DNA of 11,260 bases, taken from contig JBFHGJ010000150.1 in NCBI GenBank assembly GCA_041583135.1, positions 1-11,260 of the forward strand. Reading direction: 5' to 3'. Positions within the stretch are counted from its first letter, which is position 1, and each line of letters begins with the position of its first letter. The notes under the pieces are model-generated. The model was not told the DNA's origin, searched no databases, and worked only from the letters and a program-made list of their open reading frames with translations. A program made the position numbers and the translations under genes. Of the stretch, positions 1-5,819 are shown one piece after another. This DNA comes from JABSOG01 sp041583135. GTDB lineage: Bacteria; Pseudomonadota; Gammaproteobacteria; Enterobacterales; Alteromonadaceae.

Positions 1-86
1 AACAGATTATTGGGTCTGGCCGCAGCCAAGGAGGGAAACACTTTTTGCAGCAAGGGTAGAAACATTGGCACCTGATATTGAGCGAT
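1..86. other. Unassigned left edge
   Basis: This stretch lies beyond the terminator of the E1-E2-E3 genes. A plus-strand frame stays open from position 2 to a TAA at 86-88 and would be the 28-residue tail of a convergent gene ending in APDIER. It contains two adjacent rare AGG codons, and other frames on both strands are open too, so I cannot decide which is coding. A minus-strand gene starting here is less likely, because only about 20 bases separate the terminator from the one usable ATG. Confidence 0.2.
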
Positions 87-117
87 AAAAAAGGCGAATA
101 TACCTTTAGCTATCGCC
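87..117 (-). terminator. Rho-independent terminator after the E3 gene
   Basis: Read on the minus strand, GGCGA-TA (117-111) pairs with TA and TTCGCC (down to 93), giving a stem of about 7 bp with one bulged base and a loop of about 10 nt. Six T residues follow (92-87). It begins 33 bases past the E3 stop codon, where the catabolic transcript should end. On the plus strand no T-tract follows the hairpin, so it should act only leftward. Confidence 0.7.
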
Positions 118-149
118 AAATACCAGCTGCTTTTGAGCCAAATCACACT

Positions 150-1517
150 TTAGTGGTGAATGGCTCTTTGGTACGCATCGAGCACCGCTTCATGCATCGC
201 TTCACTCATGGTTGGATGCGGGAAGATGGTTTCCATCAGTTGCTCCTCTGTGGTTTCCAGCGTTTTGCCAATGGCAAAACCTTGTACCATCTCGGTGACT
301 TCAGCCCCGACCATATGGGCGCCGAGCAGTTCTCCGGTGGTTTCGCAAAAGATGACTTTCACCATGCCCTGTGCATCGCCCATGGCAATGGCTTTGCCGT
401 TGGCGGCCAAGTTAAAGCGGCCAATGTTGATGGCTCTGCCTTGTGCTTTGAGTTGCGCTTCGGTTTGGCCAATTGAGGCCACTTGCACAAAGCCGTAAGT
501 ACATGCTGGAATATTGTCTTTGTCCAACCCATGCACCGGCAAACCACAGATTGCTTCTGCGGCGATAATGCCTTCATGGCTGGCTTTATGGGCAAGGCAA
601 GGGGCACCCGATACATCACCAATGGCAAATATGTGATTGGCAGTGGTTCGGCCCAACTCGTCGGTTAGAATAAAGCCTTGCGGGTCTAATTCAATAGCGG
701 CAGCATCAAGGCCGAGATCTTCGACATTGGGCACCACGCCAACGGCGCTTATCAGCACATCAAAGCCCAGTTCAAAGGATTCATCGTTTCTTTCAATGGT
801 GGCAACATCATGGTTTAGCGATGTGACTTTGGCGTTGATTTCAAAGCTTATTCCTTGTTTTTCCATGGCTTTTTGTGCAATGGCTGCGATTTCTGCATCT
901 TCGGCGGGCAACACTTGTGGTGCCATTTCAATCACACATACCTCGGCGCCAAGGGCCTGATAGAAGTTGGCAAACTCAATGCCGATAGCGCCGGAACCAA
1001 CTATCAATAGCCGTTTAGGAATGGCCTTGGGCACCAATGCTTGGCGATAGCTCCAAACGCGCTTGCCATCGATTGGCAAATGAGGTAGCTCTCTGGCTCT
1101 TGCCCCTGTGGCGATGATAATGTGTTCGCCGTGGTAACTTTTATCGCCCACCATCACCTCGTTGGCCGAAGCAAAGCGCGCAAAACCTTCAATGCAGCTG
1201 ATGTGGTTCTTTTTCAGCAAGTAGCCGATACCTTGGCTGAGTTTGTCTGAAATGGCTCTGGAGCGTGCCACCATGGCGTCGAGGTCAGGTTTGACCTCGG
1301 CAACTTGAATGCCAAACTCACCGGCATGTTTTATCTGCTCAAGCAATTCAGCGCTGCGGAGCAAAGCCTTGGTGGGAATGCAGCCCCAGTTAAGGCAAAT
1401 GCCGCCAAGATGGTTGGCTTCAATCAAGCCAACCTTTTTGCCCAATTGGGCGGCGCGTATGGCAGCAACATAGCCGCCCGGCCCGCCGCCTATCACTAAT
1501 ACATCAAATGCTTCCAT
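150..1517 (-). CDS. lpdA: Dihydrolipoyl dehydrogenase (E3 of a 2-oxoacid dehydrogenase complex)
   Basis: This 455-residue flavoprotein reoxidises the dihydrolipoyl arm of the E2 subunit and passes the electrons through FAD to NAD+. It is a cytoplasmic homodimer. Visible features, in order, are: an N-terminal FAD-binding GGGPGG motif (residues 10-15); the redox disulfide in GGICLNWGCIPTK (Cys41 and Cys46); a NAD-binding GSGAIGIE motif (174-181); the second FAD motif IFAIGD (296-301); and the C-terminal catalytic FPHPTMSE with His434 and Glu439. All catalytic residues are present. The start is fixed by an AAGGA Shine-Dalgarno 6 bases upstream. The stop codon of the E2 gene is embedded in that element (TAAGGA), with only 9 bases between the genes, which points to translational coupling. 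In the interface region the usual YTxPE is replaced by YGFVQ. It is probably dedicated to the neighbouring E1/E2, but E3 proteins are often shared among complexes. Confidence 0.95.
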   Translation of the reverse strand: MEAFDVLVIGGGPGGYVAAIRAAQLGKKVGLIEANHLGGICLNWGCIPTKALLRSAELLEQIKHAGEFGIQVAEVKPDLDAMVARSRAISDKLSQGIGYLLKKNHISCIEGFARFASANEVMVGDKSYHGEHIIIATGARARELPHLPIDGKRVWSYRQALVPKAIPKRLLIVGSGAIGIEFANFYQALGAEVCVIEMAPQVLPAEDAEIAAIAQKAMEKQGISFEINAKVTSLNHDVATIERNDESFELGFDVLISAVGVVPNVEDLGLDAAAIELDPQGFILTDELGRTTANHIFAIGDVSGAPCLAHKASHEGIIAAEAICGLPVHGLDKDNIPACTYGFVQVASIGQTEAQLKAQGRAINIGRFNLAANGKAIAMGDAQGMVKVIFCETTGELLGAHMVGAEVTEMVQGFAIGKTLETTEEQLMETIFPHPTMSEAMHEAVLDAYQRAIHH

Positions 1518-1526
1518 GACCCGTCC

Positions 1527-2783
1527 TTACAACATCAACTGATAGGGCTGTTCGATGATCTGCTTGATGCATTTGAGCAACTCTGCACCGGTAGCGCCGT
1601 CAACCGCACGATGGTCCATCGCCAAGGTCAGACTCATCACGGTGGCGACGCCAAGGTTACCTTCGTCATCGACGACAGGGCGCTTTTCCCCTGCACCGAC
1701 TGACAAGATGCCGTTGTGCGGTGGGTTGATGATGGAGGTAAATTCTTTAATACCATACATACCTAAGTTTGAAATGGTAAAAGTGCCACCTTGGAATTGC
1801 TCAGGCTGCAATTTGCCATTGCGGGCCAGTTCGACCAATTGCTTTGATTTTGTCGCAAGGGCAGCCAAACCTAAGTTGGTGGCATTGTGAATGATGGGGG
1901 TGATCAAACCCTCATCGATGGCCACGGCAATGGCAATATCGCTTTGCGTAAACTGTAACAGCTTGTCGCCGCCCCACAATACATTGGCTTTTGGCACTCG
2001 GGCGAACGCCACCGCGACCGCTTTGACCAACATGTCGTTGACGGTGATCTTAACGTCATCGAGTTGCTCGTTAAGCATTTTTCGAGTGGCCAGCAGGGCG
2101 TCTAAACGGCAATCGACTGTCATGTAAAAATGTGGAATGTCGCGGCTTGAGGCTGTTAGTCGCTCGGCGATCACAGAGCGCATGGCGCTGAGCTTTTGCT
2201 CTTGGTGGGCCGGTAGTAAACTGGTGTCAATGGCAATTGGCGCCGCTGCCGGTTGTGCGGCGGCGGACGCTTTGTCATCAACCCCCATGGCCTTTTCAAT
2301 ATCGCGTTTGACGATGCGACCTTTAGCGCCTGAGCCTTTTACCTTCGCTATATCGAGCTGAGCAATATTGGCCATGCGACGGGCCAATGGGCTGATATCT
2401 AAGTTGCTATCGGTGACGACGGTTTGAGCGGGTAAACTGATGGTTTCACTCTCAGTGATTTGGGCGCTGATGGCGACAGTCGGTTCAGTTTTCTCAAGGG
2501 GCGGCGCGGCTTTTTCTGGCGCACTGCTATGGCCTGTCGGCGGCGTTTCAGACAAGGTTGCGAGAACGGCATCGACGGCAATATCGCTATCGCCTTCGGC
2601 AAATTTCAGCTCGTTGACATAGCCGCTATGAGCCGCTTCCAGCTCAATGGTGACTTTGTCGGTTTCAACTTCGGCGATGATGTCGCCAGCATTTATCTGA
2701 TCGCCCGGTGCAACCAGCCATTTGGCCAGTGAACCCTTTGTCATGGTTGGCGATAAGGCCGGCATTAAAATCGGTTGGGTCAT
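1527..2783 (-). CDS. 2-oxoacid dehydrogenase E2 (dihydrolipoamide acyltransferase)
   Basis: This 418-residue core subunit transfers the acyl group formed by E1 from its lipoyl arm to coenzyme A. Domains: one lipoyl domain (about 3-78) with the lipoylation site ETDKVTIE at Lys43; a Pro/Ala/Glu-rich linker (79-128); a peripheral-subunit-binding domain (129-165) of the SPLARRMA...GSGAKGRIVKRDI type; a short Ala/Pro linker; and the catalytic domain (about 195-418) ending in DHRAVDG with His391 and Asp395. The catalytic domain and C-terminus most resemble the mitochondrial/alphaproteobacterial PDH E2 type rather than the multi-lipoyl AceF of enteric bacteria. I chose ATG 2783 because AAGGA lies 8 bases upstream. 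A start 13 codons earlier would overlap E1 and lacks a ribosome site. The E1 stop forms part of this Shine-Dalgarno (TAAGGA). The acyl substrate (acetyl or propionyl) cannot be read from the sequence. Confidence 0.93.
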   Translation of the reverse strand: MTQPILMPALSPTMTKGSLAKWLVAPGDQINAGDIIAEVETDKVTIELEAAHSGYVNELKFAEGDSDIAVDAVLATLSETPPTGHSSAPEKAAPPLEKTEPTVAISAQITESETISLPAQTVVTDSNLDISPLARRMANIAQLDIAKVKGSGAKGRIVKRDIEKAMGVDDKASAAAQPAAAPIAIDTSLLPAHQEQKLSAMRSVIAERLTASSRDIPHFYMTVDCRLDALLATRKMLNEQLDDVKITVNDMLVKAVAVAFARVPKANVLWGGDKLLQFTQSDIAIAVAIDEGLITPIIHNATNLGLAALATKSKQLVELARNGKLQPEQFQGGTFTISNLGMYGIKEFTSIINPPHNGILSVGAGEKRPVVDDEGNLGVATVMSLTLAMDHRAVDGATGAELLKCIKQIIEQPYQLML

Positions 2784-2794
2784 TGGGTGATTCC

Positions 2795-5164
2795 TTAATA
2801 CAGTTGAGCGGTATTGATACAAACGGCGGCAACCGCGTCGATAATGGCTTTGGCATCTAAACGGTAGTGCTGATAGAGGTCATTGAGACTGCCAGACTGA
2901 CCAAACTCGGTGATACCCAAACTTTCGGTGCGATGACCCAGTACACTGCCAAGCCAGGTCAGGGCGGCAGGATGACCGTCGGTAACCGTCACCAAGCCGC
3001 CTGTGCGACTTAATTGCTTGAGCATCGATTCGATATGACTGGCCTGATGGCCTTGGCCAAGTTGGCGACGTTTTTTCGCTTGATGCCAGTCTTTGTAAAG
3101 CCTATCGGCAGAGGTGATGGCCAATAACCCAGCTTCTGGGATCTCTTTGCTTACCTCGTCGAATGCGGCCAAAGCTTCTGGCGCGATAGCGCCCATATAG
3201 GCAATGACAACTGGGCAGTTGTTTTGAGGCTCACGCAGCCAGTAGGCGCCTTTACAGACATCATCGGCCCATTGCTGGCTTATCTCTCGGGTTGGCTGTT
3301 CAATGGTGCGTGTCGAAAGGCGCAGATAAATTGAGCTGCCATCTGGCTTTTGCATATGCTCAAGGCCCCATTGCATCATCACCGCAAGCTCATCGGCATA
3401 GGCCGGTTCAAAAGACAACAGGTTTGGCTGAGCCATACCAATCAGTGGTGTGTTGAACGACTGATGTGCACCACCTTCAGGTGCCAAGGTTAAGCCTGAT
3501 GGGGTGGCTACCAGCATAAAGCGGGCATCTTGATAACAGCCATAGTTCAGCGCATCTAAGCCGCGACAAATAAACGGGTCGTACAAGGTGCCGATGGGCA
3601 ACAAGCGGGTGCCGAAGTGTTTTTCCGACTGACCTAGGGCGCACAGCAAGCTAAACAGGTTACTCTCGGCAATACCCAACTCAATATGCTGACCTTTGGG
3701 CTGTTGTAGCCATTTTAAGGTTGACGGAATATTCTCAGTTTTGAACACATCGTCTTTATTGTTGTCGGCATAAACGCCGCGCTTATTAATCCAAGCACTT
3801 AGGTTGGTCGATGAGGCCACATCAGGTGAGGTGGTCACCAAGCGCTTGGCGGCTTCGTCTTTACGACTGGCTAGGTCGCTCATGATCTTACCAAAGGCCA
3901 ACTGCGTAGAGGCTTGTTGTCCGGCCGGTGGCTTAATGGCGGCGATCGGGATAATTGGTGCACTTTCACTCGGTTTTAGCCGTTGATTGTATGGTACGTT
4001 TTGGCAATACTCGGCAAGGGTTGTATCACCGACTCTATGTTCAAGATCAATGTCCCATTCTTTACCGGCGGCAATGCCGTTTTGCTGCTGAAACGCTGCC
4101 ATTTGCTCAGGGGTCATCATACCGGCGTGATTGTCTTTGTGACCGGCAATGGGTAAGCCGTAGCCTTTGATGGTATAGGCAACAAAACAGCGTGGTTTAT
4201 CGTCTTTAACCGCATCAAAAGCTTCGGTAATGGCGGCCAAGTCATGACCGCCTAAGTTGTTCATCAGCGCCAGCAATTGGTCATCATCATAGTTTGCGAG
4301 AAACTCATCAATGCCTGCAGCGTCTTTTAAATCGTTGCTAAGGCGTGCTCTAAAGGCGGCGCCGCCTTTGTAGATTAGGGCAGAGTAGAGTTGGTTGGAG
4401 CATTGGTCTATCCACTGTTTCAACTCAGCGCCAGCGGGTCCTGCAAAGGCTTTTTGCTGCATTTTGCCGTATTTTAAGGTGACCACTTCCCAGCCAACGG
4501 AATCGAAGAAATCTAAAATGCGCTGATAGAGGTTGTCGTTGATCACACCATCCAATGATTGGCGATTGTAGTCGATGATCCACCAAGTATTTTTGAGGTT
4601 CTTCTTCCAGCCCTCTAACAGGGCTTCAAAGATATTGCCTTCGTCCAACTCGGCATCGCCCATGATGGAGATCATCCGACCTTTTTCCTGCTCAGTGGAC
4701 GCGATCAAGTTGTGGTCGCGCACATAATCTTGAGTGATGGAAGAAAATAAACTTGCCGCAACCCCTAAGCCGACGGAGCCTGTAGAAAAGTCTACTTCGG
4801 TTTTATCTTTGGTGATAGACGGGTAAGACTGAGCGCCGCCAAAGGCTCTAAAGTTTACCAGCTGGTCTAAAGATTCACGGCCAAGCAAATATTGAATGGC
4901 GTGAAAGTTGGGCGATGCGTGGGGTTTGACCGCCACTTTGTCCTGAGGTCTAAGGCTGTGAAAATACAGCGCCGTCATTATGGTTGAAATAGAAGCGCTG
5001 GAGGCTTGGTGACCACCCACTTTGAGACCGTCTTTACTGGGGCGAATATGATTGGCATGGTGAATGGTCCAACTGGCAAGCCAGCGTACCTTTTGCTCTA
5101 ATTGGGTCAAGCTCTCCAAACACGGGGCTTGAGCCACTTTGGCTTGAGTGTTTTGAACTGTCAT
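2795..5164 (-). CDS. Homodimeric-type 2-oxoacid dehydrogenase E1 (AceE/MdeB-like, thiamine diphosphate)
   Basis: This 789-residue enzyme decarboxylates a 2-oxoacid on thiamine diphosphate and acylates the lipoyl domain of E2. It has the single-chain transketolase-like layout of AceE rather than separate alpha and beta chains. Visible features: GHQASSASI (51-59) and KPHASPNFHAIQ (80-91) with the conserved active-site histidines; the ThDP/Mg motif starting GDAELDEGN (169-177) and closing at IIDYN (196-200); and the pyrimidine-domain motif IELGIAESN (494-502) with a candidate proton-relay glutamate. It is about 100 residues shorter than E. coli AceE (887). Next to a sulfur amino acid lyase it recalls MdeB of Pseudomonas putida, proposed to act on 2-oxobutyrate, so 2-oxobutyrate is my favoured substrate and pyruvate the alternative. 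The only Shine-Dalgarno-like sequence (AAGG) is 13 bases from the ATG, so initiation may be weak. The 94-bp gap upstream carries its own promoter candidate and a TyrR-box-like site. Confidence 0.9.
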   Translation of the reverse strand: MTVQNTQAKVAQAPCLESLTQLEQKVRWLASWTIHHANHIRPSKDGLKVGGHQASSASISTIMTALYFHSLRPQDKVAVKPHASPNFHAIQYLLGRESLDQLVNFRAFGGAQSYPSITKDKTEVDFSTGSVGLGVAASLFSSITQDYVRDHNLIASTEQEKGRMISIMGDAELDEGNIFEALLEGWKKNLKNTWWIIDYNRQSLDGVINDNLYQRILDFFDSVGWEVVTLKYGKMQQKAFAGPAGAELKQWIDQCSNQLYSALIYKGGAAFRARLSNDLKDAAGIDEFLANYDDDQLLALMNNLGGHDLAAITEAFDAVKDDKPRCFVAYTIKGYGLPIAGHKDNHAGMMTPEQMAAFQQQNGIAAGKEWDIDLEHRVGDTTLAEYCQNVPYNQRLKPSESAPIIPIAAIKPPAGQQASTQLAFGKIMSDLASRKDEAAKRLVTTSPDVASSTNLSAWINKRGVYADNNKDDVFKTENIPSTLKWLQQPKGQHIELGIAESNLFSLLCALGQSEKHFGTRLLPIGTLYDPFICRGLDALNYGCYQDARFMLVATPSGLTLAPEGGAHQSFNTPLIGMAQPNLLSFEPAYADELAVMMQWGLEHMQKPDGSSIYLRLSTRTIEQPTREISQQWADDVCKGAYWLREPQNNCPVVIAYMGAIAPEALAAFDEVSKEIPEAGLLAITSADRLYKDWHQAKKRRQLGQGHQASHIESMLKQLSRTGGLVTVTDGHPAALTWLGSVLGHRTESLGITEFGQSGSLNDLYQHYRLDAKAIIDAVAAVCINTAQLY

Positions 5165-5187
5165 AAAAATGGTTCAACCTTGAATGC

Positions 5188-5216
5188 GTTATATTTAGGC
5201 AGAGTTAGTCTGCCGA
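5188..5216 (-). promoter_or_regulatory. Candidate sigma-70 promoter for the E1-E2-E3 genes
   Basis: On the minus strand a -35 element TCGGCA (5216-5211, 4/6 to consensus) and a -10 element TATAAC (5193-5188, 5/6) are separated by exactly 17 bp. Transcription would begin near 5181, leaving a leader of about 17 bases before the E1 ATG. Its presence would let the dehydrogenase genes be expressed separately from the lyase and OsmC genes. Read-through from upstream is also possible, as no terminator is visible after osmC. Confidence 0.35.
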
Positions 5217-5220
5217 CTAA
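5198..5220. repeat. Two overlapping, mutually exclusive inverted repeats in the E1 promoter
   Basis: On the plus strand GGCAGA-GTTAG-TCTGCC (5198-5214) is a perfect 6-bp inverted repeat, and TTAGTC-TGCC-GACTAA (5205-5220) is a second perfect 6-bp inverted repeat. They share the bases 5205-5214, so only one cruciform or hairpin can form at a time. They fill the spacer and -35 region of the proposed E1 promoter, so they could be an operator. As RNA they would matter only in a read-through transcript starting upstream. Confidence 0.4.
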
Positions 5221-5245
5221 TGTGGGCTATATTAGGCATTTTTCA

Positions 5246-5263
5246 CGTAAACACAACGTTACG
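5246..5263. promoter_or_regulatory. TyrR-box-like operator upstream of the E1 gene
   Basis: The 18-mer CGTAAACACAACGTTACG has perfect outer dyad symmetry (CGTAA...TTACG) and matches the E. coli TyrR box TGTAAA-N6-TTTACA at 9 of 12 specified positions, including the essential G-N14-C. It overlaps the osmC stop codon and is centred about 73 bp upstream of the predicted E1 start point. Two related sites lie around the regulator gene (7277-7294 and 7377-7394), which strengthens the call. Confidence 0.5.
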
Positions 5264-5801
5264 ATTGTATAATCAAGTTGCCGGTTAAGCTGGTGCCGCG
5301 ACTGAGCGTTTGGGCATTGGGGCTATGAGCAATGGCTTTATCAAGCAATTCGCGAAACTGCTCACTGGTGCCATTGCCTGCCACTTCAACGTCAAATTGT
5401 ATGGCGCTAAAGCCGATAGGGGCATTGGCGCGTGCGTCCAAGAAACCGGCAAGGTCAAGTTCGCCACGCACCTTGATGTTAAAATGCTCCAAAGCAATGC
5501 CCATAATTGAAGCCCCCACGGTAAAGCCAACTGTAATACAAGCGCCGAGGCCACTGAGTAGGTATTCTTGTGGGTTGGGGGCTTGGTTGGTACCGAGCAG
5601 TTGTCTGGGCTCATCAATGATCCAGCTAAAATCTCGGCTGACCACATGGGGGCCAATTTGTGCCGGTAAGGTGGTGACACGGCTACGAGTGCCGCTTTCC
5701 CAATTGAGCTCTACACCGTACTGGGCTATGCCTTCTTCCGGTTGAGCCTTGACTTCGGCAACGTATTCGCTCAGTGCTGATACTGCAATGCTGTTTAACA
5801 T
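5259..5801 (-). CDS. OsmC-family protein
   Basis: This 180-residue cytoplasmic protein belongs to the OsmC/Ohr fold, whose studied members reduce organic or sulfur-linked peroxides with a cysteine pair. The family signature NPQEYLLSGLGAC (76-88) carries the first, peroxidatic-position Cys88 at the start of the long central helix. The strand LDLAGFLD (116-122) and the C-terminal HSPNAQTL region follow. The second cysteine expected in that last motif is serine (Ser160), so a classical intramolecular disulfide cycle is not possible. This serine form recurs in OsmC-like proteins of unknown role. The start ATG has AGGA 9 bases upstream. The lyase gene ends 18 bases before it, so the two are very probably cotranscribed. 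A role in handling the reactive thiol or persulfide released by the lyase is plausible but inferred from context only. Confidence 0.85.
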   Translation of the reverse strand: MLNSIAVSALSEYVAEVKAQPEEGIAQYGVELNWESGTRSRVTTLPAQIGPHVVSRDFSWIIDEPRQLLGTNQAPNPQEYLLSGLGACITVGFTVGASIMGIALEHFNIKVRGELDLAGFLDARANAPIGFSAIQFDVEVAGNGTSEQFRELLDKAIAHSPNAQTLSRGTSLTGNLIIQS

Positions 5802-5819
5802 GGTGGCGATTCCTGAAGG

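Noticed and set aside
78..476. Plus-strand open frame opposite the E3 gene
   Set aside because: It is antisense to a clearly coding, motif-complete gene and shows no recognisable protein features.
2399..2740. Open frames on either strand overlapping the E2 lipoyl domain and linker
   Set aside because: They are shadow frames of the low-complexity Pro/Ala linker coding sequence, without ribosome sites.
2784..2822. Upstream start for the E2 gene that would overlap the E1 gene by 28 bases
   Set aside because: ATG 2783 has AAGGA 8 bases upstream and the protein then begins right at the conserved lipoyl domain. The upstream start has no ribosome site and adds 13 residues unlike the family.
5199..5214. 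GGCAGACTAACTCTGC on the minus strand as a sigma-54 promoter for E1
   Set aside because: The GG and GC are 12 bases apart, so the essential spacing is lost. It is better explained as an inverted repeat.
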